Assembly (NCBI GenBank): GCA_964017185.1
Contig: OZ024876.1
Location: 27,310,278-27,374,277 of the forward strand
Length of the DNA: 64,000 nucleotides
Direction of reading: 5' to 3'
Source: Rugalucina vietnamica
Lineage: Eukaryota > Mollusca > Bivalvia > Lucinida > Lucinidae
Shown piece by piece: positions 55,024 through 64,000 of the stretch; position 1 is the first letter of the stretch, and every line of letters begins with the position of its first letter. Under the pieces are notes generated by a model. The model searched no databases and had not been told where the DNA came from. It saw nothing but the letters and a program-made list of their open reading frames with translations. The translations under genes and the position numbers were made by a program.

Positions 55024-55951
55024 CGAGGGGCATTCAAAAAGTTCGAGGAAAAGTGCTGCCAAATTTGTAATTGTCATGGGAAACTTACGTTCTCTGTGCA
55101 TGTTGTAAATTAACATATACTTAACAAATGCACAAATTCAAATAAAATCGGATGAAAATTAGGCGTTAAATCACGTGCGTTTCTAAGGTAGCAACAGTAA
55201 AACCGGCTCAACGTCATAACAACGTCATGCTATACGCATTCATGCCGCTGTTCTTAAGCATTTTTGGAATCTACCTGGCATACGGGCGTCTAACTGTCAG
55301 ATCTGTGTGTATAATACGAGTAATTGTGTCGAAACTACAATTCGATATGTTGTGTATTTCACGAATTCTACTCTTTTCTATCACGACGATCATTTCGATA
55401 ATATGACGTTATTTGACGTTACGCTGCGCGAGTCGACATGGACGCTATAAATCGTGCATACTACTTGTTGATTGCCATTTTCTTAATTTTCTTGTTGCCG
55501 TATGCGCTTTCTGCTCTTAGCAGTGTTTCTTTCTTTAATAGTCCGTTCCAAACACACAATTTATCAAATACCGTTGTTTCCTTCGCATTTTAGGCATACC
55601 CACTAAACAGTATGGCCGCTGTACGCCCAAATGACGTCACACACTTATATAACGCCATATGCTCACCGCAAACATATTGAACTTTACTTATACAAAGTTT
55701 GGTGAAAAAAGCACGGTAAACTATCAAATGCTACGTCATCATTAAACATCGACGTTTTGCAAAAATAAACAAAAGTGGGCCGGTAATCGTGATGTACGGT
55801 TTCCATATAACATTGTATTCATGCCAGAGCAACAAAATTTGCTGTATAAGTACAAATAATGCTTGTCTATATAACTGTAATAGTAAAGTTCAGCTGATTT
55901 ACAAAATAAGAATATGGAGGCACTTTTCCGCGAATTTTTGAACGCCCTTCG
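55024..55951. mobile_element. Nested mariner-type non-autonomous element, 928 bp
   Basis: CGAGGGGCATTCAAAAAGTT at the left and its inverse (AATTTTTGAACGCCCTTCG) at the right form a TIR of about 35 bp, continuing through GAGGAAAAGTGC / GCACTTTTCCGCG. TA is at 55022-55023 and 55952-55953. No transposase frame is seen inside. Confidence 0.75.
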
Positions 55952-56842
55952 TAAGCCCGCTTTTCATTTTTATTGGAAATAGCTGTATGCATGTACTGTC
56001 ATTGGGCATAAGTATTCACAACATTCGGAAAAGAGCTACAGCGACTTCGTTGTAATTTCATGTTTACAAGAAACAAATATCCTCTCTGTGGCATATTATT
56101 ATGTCCAGTGGCTGTATGGTTCAGATTGTAGAATCATGCGCATGTACATGGGTGGGGGCATGTAGCTGGTTGTTAGGCAGTTTACCGTACCCATTTGGCT
56201 TCATCAAGAAAGGTGTAAAGGTCGCCAAATCTCGTCGGGCCATCGGACATGACCTATAAAAACCTCCCTGGGCCGACGAATAATTTCTGAACGCAAGACA
56301 CTGTGAACGCCGACGTTTTTGGTCGAAATTTGTTCTAAACGTTACGTCCCGGAACTGACTATTTCGATTCATTTTCGTCCATTCGGTTTTATTTTGACTG
56401 GTTGTCGCAAAATATCCGTGACCTATCCTTTTGATTACCGCACGATACCCGTACGATTTTAATAACCTTGCGATATAGCCGTACGGATGCCGTTCGATCA
56501 CCTTAAAGGTCTACGATTTTCTTACGATTTTAGTCCCCAACTTATCGTAAAAATCGTGCGGTGACCGTGTCACCGCACTATCATCGCAGGAATTCCGTAA
56601 GGCGCCCTTAAGATGCTACCTACGACCTGTCTACGGGCTACGGTCTTACGATTTTTAAACAGTTGTAAAAGTGCAGACTACTACAAAATCGTAGAGGCTA
56701 CGGAGATCGTAGGAAGCCGTAGGAAGTCGAAGAATCGTAGGGACATCGTAGGGTCACCCTGCGGAGACTGCACGAAAATGCAAAAAATGGCATCATACGA
56801 TCATTGCAAGCTAATCGTAGGCCACATGTAACCTAGGCTTTA

Positions 56843-57527
56843 AGCATCAAAACCCCTTGATAGTTTGGTGATAAAATTACCAATCATAAAACTGTGTACA
56901 AAACCTAACATTTCCAACAAATAGCTTGAAATATGATGATATGGTTTTGTCAGAGTGCATACACAGATTTCTGGTCTAAATGTATAATGAAAAGGAGGTA
57001 ATCTGAAAATAATGAATATTTGACACGTTATTTCTCGAGACTGTGGGTGAATTTTGAAAATATTTTTTTTTCTTTTTGTCACTAGTAACAACCTCTGTCA
57101 GAAAGTGCTATCAATCAAAGCGCCGATTTTATCATTTATCGGGTAATTACAAAAAAAAATGGTGTTTTAAGAAAAAAGACAAATAACTCTGTCAAAATGG
57201 AGAACTGGTGGAGTTTCTTCCTGGCTTTTAACAAGGCATACGTTAAATCAAGTATAATAGCGTTCTCCACTTCTTAAGTGGCTTGCGTAGAGAGTGACCA
57301 TTACATGAGATACTCGAAACTGTATCGTACACACAATGTTAATTCAATCAATTCAATAAATGCGGTTACCCGTAGCTATTGAGGAAAGCTACATGAAACA
57401 GTGAAGCACCTTTCTTGGACACGTGAACTGCTACCGATCATAGTTTAGATACTAGGAGCATAATTATACGCCATTTCTTGGTTTACGTCAACCTGACGCA
57501 TTTTATCTGAATACTCTCATTATGAAC
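56843..57527. other. No gene seen
   Basis: AT-rich DNA without recognised features. Confidence 0.4.
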
Positions 57528-57776
57528 ACACGCTCATGCATTATATAGAAAATTTTTCAGTTGTAAAAAAATCACCTGAAAAAAGAAATAATATTTTTAA
57601 TACTTTTGCTCAAAACATACATTGTGGGTACACGTTGAACCGCCTCAGAACGAGTACCCACAATGTATTTTTGGATCAAAAATAAGAACAATAGGTAAAC
57701 CCCTGCAAACCCCATTTTTTTCTATTCTAAAGTGGGGTTTATGGGGTATACATTTCACGGACATGTTTTCCTGATG
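57528..57776. mobile_element. MITE-1 copy 10
   Basis: A diverged CATTATGAACACACGC start, shortened palindrome (TTGAACCGCCTCAGAACGAG) and intact ACATGTTTTCCTGATG end. Confidence 0.75.
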
Positions 57777-58487
57777 TCAAAGCCATATAAAGTCTTTGAA
57801 TTGAAGGCAAACTACATTTTATTAGTTTCAGACAGAGATAACTGGCAGAATTAATTTAAAGTTTGGCATATTGTCCGAAACGCGATTTATCTCTCACGCA
57901 ATGGTTTTCTCAGACATATGCAAAAGCTCTACATGTATGCATAAAATAACAGTTGATTTGAGCAACTACAATTTTCAATTTGCCTGAAATGGAACCTCGA
58001 ATAAAGATTTGTATACGCCTGGTATGCTTCATACCTTAATTTCCTAATATATAATGTTTTGCTGATTATCATTTTTAAATCGTAAAATCACGCCCGGAAC
58101 CTTAAAACTGAAAATCAAGCAAATCTGTGCAAAACGTTTAAGAGTTTGTGGCTCAGCTAAGTATACATAAAAATTTGGTTTGGTTTTGAGCATTTAAAAG
58201 GGAAAAATATCCTGGAAAATATTTATATGTACTTCCCTTGCTGACATTTTCCCAATGGAAAAAGTCCTATTCAAAAACATTTTTGGGCAAATTATGGTTA
58301 TTTATTTAGTGAACCGATTTTCAAATTTGCGGCAATTTTTATGACTTTTGGAATTCAAAATGGTGTCATTGTCATATTTTTCTTGAGTTGTTTCAGAAAA
58401 GTGAGATTTAAAAAACGTAGTTTCTGGAAGATGACGTATGGAGCGTAGTTAATATTAATTTAGGAAATCCTCGAGTGTTCATAGAAA
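57777..58487. other. No gene seen
   Basis: AT-rich DNA without recognised features. Confidence 0.4.
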
Positions 58488-58770
58488 TTGTTACGAAAAC
58501 TTGCGCATGCAACATATTAAAGGACATTTTTTCAGCTGTAAAAATTGAAAATTTCATTGGAAAAAAAACAAGATATATTTTACATTTTTGCTCAAAACAT
58601 CGATTGTGGATACACGTTAGAAACACCTCGCCGGGGCGGTTCTAACGACTACCTTCAATCTATGGTTTGCTGCAAAAATAAGAAAATGGGTACATTCCTG
58701 CATATGCCAGTTTTTCTACATAAAAGTGGGGTTCAAGGGGGTATACATTTCACAACTTATTTTCCTGATG
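58488..58770. mobile_element. MITE-1 copy 11
   Basis: TTACGAAAACTTGCGCATGC near the start, centre AACACCTCGCCGGGGCGGTT and TTTTCCTGATG end. Confidence 0.8.
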
Positions 58771-58862
58771 TTTGCGAAAATGATGCATAGCCGGTAACGC
58801 TGTTTGTTTAAAGTATAAGCCACGTACAATAGAATCATTATGCAACTTACACTAGAATCATT

Positions 58863-59098
58863 TGAGCTGCCTCGTGGGAAAACCAACAATGTGGTTTCCG
58901 ACCAGGTCCGACATTAACCGGCCTGCACAGTAACTGAAAAGAGCTAGAAGCTTGAAATTTCGGATTTAAGTAGAAGAGAAAATGTACTATCTGAGTAGCG
59001 AAAACAAAGGCGCTGATCAGCTTCGCGGTTACCGCGAAGCTGATCCGCGTCTTTGTTTTCTCCTATGCAGATTTTTGGTTTTCCCATGAGGCGGCTCA
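58863..59098. mobile_element. MITE-2 copy, full length
   Basis: TGAGCTGCCTCGTG to GAGGCGGCTCA, flanked by TT on both sides. The hairpin is perfect except for one mismatch. Confidence 0.88.
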
Positions 59099-59278
59099 TT
59101 TATATGTCGTTCGTCATTTTACTTACACACCTTCAAAAATCAACACACGACTGCATTCGATTTCGTTGTACTGAGTGTACCATGTCTGATTGTGCCAAGT
59201 CAAGTCGAGCTCATATACCAAAATATAGGCTTTCTATGTATATAAATTTTCATATACCTGCAGTAACATTCATTTGAG

Positions 59279-59525
59279 GCGGCCCCCGTGGCCGAGCGAT
59301 TAAGAGCGCTGTTTCTTAATCACTCGATCATCTTACCGCTGTGTCTGGTGTGGGTTCGAGCCCCGCTCTGGCCACATGTGAGACAAGCCAAGTTCTGCTT
59401 GCGGGTGTGTCAGGTGGTTTTTCTCGGGGTTCTCCCGTTTTCGCCCCACCTACTGATTGGCCCGTCTCATATGAACTGAAATAATCTTGAAAGGGACGTA
59501 AAACTGAATTAAAGAAAAACAACAT
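59279..59525 (+). repeat. tRNA-Ser/Leu-like SINE, near full length
   Basis: GTGGCCGAGCGATTAAGAGC is a class-II tRNA A box and GTGTGGGTTCGAGCCCC the B box. The central domain has GTGGTTTTTCTCGGGGTTCT. The tail is CTTGAAAGGGACGTAAAACT followed by A-rich DNA. The RNA polymerase III promoter boxes look intact. It serves as the reference copy for the minus-strand copies at 30055-30230 and 43088-43140. Confidence 0.85.
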
Positions 59526-60157
59526 TTGATATTCATTTCAATGGTTATATACATTTTTACCTACAATGCGTTTTCAGGCTAGCAGCTGTCGTGAGTGAGT
59601 TACATATATATGTGCCTCAAAGTTGTAAAATATCTGAGACTTTAAAAGGCATTTTTCTGATATATCAGAGGCATTTCAATGACTGGTTCATGCCATAAAC
59701 CTCCATTGACTCGCGTTTCTTATAAATTGATAGCTTAAGGAAATGAATATTTGCATAAGGCAAGATTTAATGGAAATATATTGTAGGAAAATAAATGAAA
59801 TAACGATGTTCTGATGCACCTGGGGTCTTATAACTACATGTATATCTCGAGAAAACATTATACATTTCCGACTATGTGGCCTGACACTTTTATCATGGCA
59901 AATGGTTTACGATTCAATGTTTAAGAATATATTGGAAGAATGTGGAGCATTTTCAACGTCAGCCACTTCATGTCTATAATGTTTGTGTGCATGATTCATC
60001 CTAGACTGGCCACAGTCTGAAACATGGTTGTTTTGAAAAAAAAATAATAATAATTAAAATAATGCATAATCATTTATAGTGAAATTCCTTCATATATCAA
60101 CAAATGCTATCTTCTTCTAATCAGATTCTTAAAACTGAGCCATCAGAAGTAGATTAG
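59526..60157. other. No gene seen
   Basis: AT-rich DNA without recognised features. Confidence 0.4.
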
Positions 60158-60590
60158 CTACAAGTACTTGAAAAAGACTAGCACTAAACACTTTATGAGC
60201 CAGTCTAGATTCATCCTAGTGAGTCGGGATATCCCATTACTCCTACCATTAAACCAACAGTTGAAAGTACTGTGATTGTTCATAGAGCATATCTGGCAAT
60301 AATTTGCGTAAGAGCTGCTATGATCATGTTGTCTATACCTTCTACCAGCAGCAGATTTATGGTACCTGGCCTGAGGCGGGTTTAAGGGAATTGTAGTAAA
60401 TAGAGTCATATCGGTCTCCAGATCATTCAAAAAGAGTGTTTCATTGAAACGTTTAAATCAGCGATAAATGGAAGTTATGTGGTCGGACTTTGGGACATTG
60501 CGGTTTACTTTTCTAGTGAAGCATATAGGAAAGTGATCACTTACTGAAAATGTAGAATGTGAAGCACTCAATAATATCATCAGAATGACT

Positions 60591-60722
60591 TTAATACACA
60601 TGGTCGATTATCGTACATGTAGCTGCTGTTTTTGTTACGCGAGTAGGCTGTGAAATCAGCTGATGAAGATCAAAAAATTGAATCAAAGCCATTGAATGCG
60701 AGTCAGGATTAACAAAATTTTC
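60591..60722 (-). pseudogene. LINE endonuclease fragment
   Basis: Minus-strand reading gives LHQLISQPTRVTKTAATCTI and then IDHVY, the conserved late part of an apurinic-type LINE endonuclease. Past a stop at about 60589 the sense continues in other frames to SVSDHFPI (the SDH motif, about 60510-60540) and FNETLFLNDLETD (about 60420-60450). Stops and frameshifts make it a fossil. Confidence 0.75.
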
Positions 60723-60732
60723 GAACGTCCTT

Positions 60733-61420
60733 TCTGGGGTGCCCCCAGGATCAATCTTTGGGCCAACCCTGTTTTTATTATTTATAAATGACTTGCCCTT
60801 ATTTCTAATCCATTGTTTTGCAGATTTCTTTGCTGTTGATGCGACTTTCCATACACATAACAAATGCATAGATACTATTGAAAACCGTATAATAGATGAC
60901 TTTGTTGAAACTAAGCATTGGAGCAAGCGAAACAATTTACCTATCAATTATACTAAAACAACATGTATGGCAGCAGGTACTAAAAGGAAATTAGCAGACA
61001 CTCGTAAACTCAAGTGGACGGTACCTGTATCGAGAACGTTTCTAAACATAAACTTTTAGGCCTTTACATTGACGAAAACTTGAATTGGTCAGCACATATT
61101 GATTATCTTTGTGCCGATGTTTCATCTAAAATATCACTTCTCCACCAGCTGTCACAGTATATCCCGCAGCATGCCCAGAAAATGTTCTATCAAAGTTATA
61201 TCATGCCTTTGATTGATTACGGTTCAGTGACTTGGGGATCAACATCCACTGCAAACCTTGACCGGCTCCTAAATCTACAAAAACGTGCGCCCAGAATTAT
61301 TTTGAAAGCTGACCTTAGAACATCATCAGTGTTCATGTTCGCAAACCTTGGTTGGCAATCTATTGAAAGTAGAATAAAGTTTAATAAGCAGTTCTTACTT
61401 ATTAGGCTTTACATATAACC
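60733..61420 (+). pseudogene. LINE reverse transcriptase fragment
   Basis: It starts at GVPPGSIFGPTLFLLFINDL, the RT block before the catalytic box. The YADD-type box is mutated (FFAVDATFH), so catalysis is lost. A frame change near 61010-61020 shifts the reading to the 61014-61418 frame, with LLGLYIDENLNWSAHI, FYQSYIMPLIDYGSVTWG and LLNLQKRAPRIILKA, typical of CR1/Jockey-group LINEs. Homology continues in another frame past 61420 to about 61560 (TLWNSLPQSV), the usual C-terminal W-N-S-L-P signature. Confidence 0.85.
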
Positions 61421-61753
61421 TAACACCAGAATATATATCTCAACTACTAAAACCCGTCTCAGAAACACATGGCCTCAATTTACGAGATTTACATGTACCA
61501 AGATCCCATATAAAACTTTATTGCAGAGCATTCTCATGTTCAGCGCCTACTCTGTGGAATAGCCTCCCACAGTCGGTTAAACAATATGACACACTTAACA
61601 CTTAAAAATGTTTTAAAACTGTAGTATGATTACTTCAACAGTTTTAAATATGTAACTTATTCAATATACTCTAGTACTATTTTAATCTTAAACTGCACGT
61701 TTAGAAGATATGTTTTATGTGCCCATTAGTTGTTTATTTTATTTTTACACATA

Positions 61754-62033
61754 CATTACGAAAACTTGCCCATGTAATACACAGAGATTTTTTTAAATTG
61801 TAAAAGATGAAAACTTCTGTGGAAAATCTTTGATATTTTTCTTATTTTTGCTCAAAACATAGATTGTGAGTACACGTTAGAACCGCCTCGCCGAAACGGT
61901 TCTAACGAGTACCCACAATCTATGTTTTGGAGCAAAAATAAGAAAAAATAGGTATACCCCTGCATACCCCAGTTTTACTATATAAATGTGGGGTTTAAGG
62001 GGGTATTCATAGCATGGACATGTTTTCCTGATG
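61754..62033. mobile_element. MITE-1 copy 12, full length
   Basis: CATTACGAAAACTTGCCC to CATGTTTTCCTGATG, with centre ACCGCCTCGCCGAAACGGTT. Confidence 0.87.
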
Positions 62034-62210
62034 TCTAGGACAAATTTTATAATCATTGACTGAATAGGTTGTTATGTTTTTGCTTACGTGCAGCTTGTCA
62101 TGCAATTGTGTAACTGTATATACTGTATTATAAGTTTGTAATTCATTTACAGAGGACCGCAAGGTAGACTGGCTATTTAAGCTAATTGTGTATTCCTCTA
62201 TAAATATTGT

Positions 62211-62211
62211 A

Positions 62212-62250
<39 letters not shown>
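62211..62250. repeat. (AAAT)n microsatellite
   Basis: About ten AAAT units. Confidence 0.95.
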
Positions 62251-62396
62251 CTACTTGTAGGAGATTAAGAACGTAAACCTCTCCATTTATTATTTTGCAA
62301 GTTACGCTGCCTGATCATGTGTATAAACCTTAACTCGCTTTACGATCGTCAACACAGCGAGATAAAATGCCCAATGCATGAAGTGACATAATAAGT

Positions 62397-62634
62397 TGAG
62401 CCGCTGAATGGGAAAACCAACAATTTGCATATGCAAAAATAAAGGCGCAGATCAGCTTCGCAGTAACTGCGAAGCTGATCAGCGTCTTTGTTTTTTCGCT
62501 ACACGGATAGTACAATTCCTCTAATTTTTTAATCCAAAATTTCCAGCCTCTAACCATCTTCTGTGACAATACAGCCCACTTTGTGTCGGACCTGGTCGGA
62601 ACCCAAATTGTCGGTTTTCTCATAGACAGGCTCA
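62397..62634. mobile_element. MITE-2 copy, full length, opposite orientation
   Basis: TGAGCCGCTGAATG to GACAGGCTCA, flanked by GT on both sides, with an almost perfect central hairpin. Confidence 0.87.
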
Positions 62635-63356
62635 GTTAATATCTTAATCAGCGGCTGAACGAGAAAAGATTGAAGCCAATACATAGCAAGTTATAAGTGT
62701 ACGTGTGTATGTACTCTTCAATTATGTACCAAAGCAACTCGAGAAAATCGGAGCTGACTTTAGGTATTACATTATGCTCACCGAGCTCCCTGGACGAAAT
62801 GTTTCATGAATCCAAGCTAAGAGAAAAAAGTGTACCATATAGGCACACTTGGCTTGTAATATGGCATATTCAAGGTGTACATATGTGTTGAAATAAAAAA
62901 AAAAATAAGCACAGTTTACAAATGCTTGAATGAATACTTCAATGTCCGAACACTATCTAAACATAATGGAACTATAACGGTTATTGGTCATCCTGCGCAA
63001 TGCTGAAATAAAAAGTGATCTCGAACCTTCAGAAATCTGGTCAAGCCTTCGTTCATTTCAGTGTGACCCCAGTAGTTAAATATCGGGCAAATGCATCAAT
63101 TTACAATAAATCTAGGAGATAGGACAAGCTGTCACAGCGTCAACTCGGACGTTTGATCCATTGTAAACAAAGTTGATCGAACTCGTTAATAAAATCTTAT
63201 GAAACAAGTACATAAGAAAAGTTATAAAATAGTGGAAACATTACACGAAAATCCACTTACGAAATAAGAACCGCATCATGAGAATTCTCAATTTTGTCTT
63301 TTGACACAGTTCAGATGTACAACAACGAAGAAAATGAACACGTTGAACATTTAACT
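62635..63356. other. No gene seen
   Basis: AT-rich DNA without recognised features. Confidence 0.4.
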
Positions 63357-63635
63357 CATTACGAAAACATGCCCTTATGATATACAGTAATTTTTTTCAG
63401 GTCAAAAATCGATAATTTTCAAAGGAAAATTTTTGATATTTTTCTTATTTTTGCTCAAAACATAGATTGTGGGTACAAGTTAGAACCGCCTCGGCGAGGC
63501 GGTTCTAACGAGTACCCACAATCTATGTTTTGGAGCAGAAAAAAGAAAAATATGTATACGCCTGCATACCCCAGTTTTGCTATATAAAAGTGGGGTAAAA
63601 GGGTGTATTTATTGCACGGACATGTTTTCCTGATG
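63357..63635. mobile_element. MITE-1 copy 13, best-preserved hairpin
   Basis: CATTACGAAAACATGCCC to CATGTTTTCCTGATG. The centre at 63452-63537 is an 86-bp palindrome with few mismatches, from TGCTCAAAACATAGATTGTG through GAACCGCCTCGGCGAGGCGG to the inverse ending TGGAGCA. Confidence 0.9.
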
Positions 63636-64000
63636 TGGTGTGGCTATTGATTCATTTTAAATTAATCGCTGAGCAAATTACTGAAGACGGATGTCAGCCA
63701 ATGCTTCATCGCCTAATTTTATAAAATTTGTTATTAAAGAGCTCGGAGTTATGAATAAATAAAAACAAAAAGAGCTTTTTTGATATGGAGTCGCAGTTTC
63801 TTTGTTTCGACGATTTACACAATAAATGATTTTGTACCAAAATGAAGTTAAGCGACATCACGAGGGGTCTTCTAACGTGCACAAAACGAAATACACACCA
63901 GTTCCAGAATAGGCGTAAAATGCTACAATGTCGATTTAACCTGAACTACGTATCGATCAATATCATTCGATCAATTGCTTGTCGGTACATGGTTTTAAAT
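63636..64000. other. No gene seen
   Basis: AT-rich DNA to the window end. Confidence 0.4.

Larger units (their letters stand above)
53660..56839. mobile_element. TTA-flanked Harbinger-like element with CGTACG-type arms, long form
   Basis: Termini are AGCCTAGGTTACGTTTG and the inverse of AGCCTAGGTTACATGTGG. TTA is at 53657-53659 and 56840-56842. The left arm runs to about 54600 and contains a second internal copy of the end (about 54018). The right arm runs from about 56430. Both arms are dense in TCGTACGAT/CGTAGGG motifs. The interior has a MADF-like gene fragment (54637-54970) and a nested TA-flanked element (55024-55951). A 3-bp TTA duplication plus a Myb/SANT-class gene is the pattern of PIF/Harbinger transposons. 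No DDE transposase is recognised. Confidence 0.75.
60350..61640 (+). mobile_element. CR1/Jockey-like LINE with inverted 5' part
   Basis: The 3' portion (about 60730-61640) is on the plus strand and encodes RT. The 5' portion (about 60350-60722) is on the minus strand and encodes the end of the endonuclease domain. The two parts meet head to head near 60722-60735, the structure made by twin priming. Exact outer ends and a target duplication were not found. Confidence 0.75.

Noticed and set aside
56121-56501. 126-codon minus-strand frame as the Harbinger transposase
   Set aside because: No DDE motifs or helix-turn-helix pattern are visible, and part of it lies in the repetitive arm.
59279-59375. 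Functional tRNA-Ser or tRNA-Leu gene
   Set aside because: The promoter boxes are good, but the region between them is too long and irregular and a SINE body follows.
36675-62634. Regularly recurring hairpins as a CRISPR-like array
   Set aside because: The copies are kilobases apart, in both orientations, with terminal inverted repeats and target duplications; they are MITEs in a eukaryotic genome.

Overview
This window looks like gene-poor, repeat-saturated DNA from an animal, most likely a bivalve or other lophotrochozoan mollusc. The reasons are AT-rich sequence with long homopolymers and microsatellites, tRNA-derived SINEs with a 3' end typical of mollusc families, L1-like and CR1/Jockey-like LINE pieces, Penelope-like fragments, dense families of short inverted-repeat DNA transposons, and an LTR element of the Gmr1-like kind. 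I recognise no intact host protein gene. Every stretch with recognisable coding character belongs to, or resembles, a mobile element. The assignment to a bivalve is inference from repeat content only.

Layout. 0-7 kb: a broken Penelope-like reverse transcriptase at the left edge, a LINE C-terminus, a tRNA-Thr-like SINE head, and inverted repeats around 4.6-5.2 kb. 7.8-12.1 kb: copies of a hairpin MITE (called MITE-1 here), one split by a 5'-truncated L1-like LINE with a perfect 15-bp target duplication. 12.3-15 kb: SINE remnant, a second MITE (MITE-2), and a minus-strand solo LTR with 4-bp target duplications. 15.2-18 kb: a 2.5-kb TA-flanked DNA transposon inside a MITE-2; a second copy lies inverted at 45.7-48.3 kb.

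20.4-27.3 kb: the central object, a 6.9-kb LTR retrotransposon with nearly identical LTRs (827 and 830 bp). Its order is gag, protease, integrase, reverse transcriptase, RNase H, so integrase lies upstream of reverse transcriptase. That is the unusual order of Gmr1-like Metaviridae. Its LTRs carry a cluster of canonical heat-shock-type elements just upstream of a TATA box. The copy has three reading-frame breaks, all in or beside A-runs.

27.4-32.5 kb: AAT microsatellites, a hairpin, SINE and Penelope-like fragments, a TIR element with MITE-1 copies. 32.7-35.8 kb: direct repeats of about 0.8 kb flank a gag-like, zinc-knuckle ORF with no pol, apparently a non-autonomous LTR element. 38.0-39.5 and 53.7-56.8 kb: two elements with TTA duplications and arms dense in CGTACG-like motifs; the larger encodes a broken MADF-like gene fragment and the smaller keeps a footprint of its start, which suggests a PIF/Harbinger-type family. 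42 kb: a 16-bp tandem repeat beside a telomere-like motif. 57-64 kb: more MITE-1 and MITE-2 copies, an intact-looking SINE, and a LINE whose 5' part is inverted (twin-priming structure).

The elements do not form a pathway. Their relationship is one of nesting, which gives a relative chronology: MITE-1 before the L1-like LINE, MITE-2 before the TA transposon, the Harbinger-like MITE before amplification of the TA transposon, and the LTR retrotransposon very recent.
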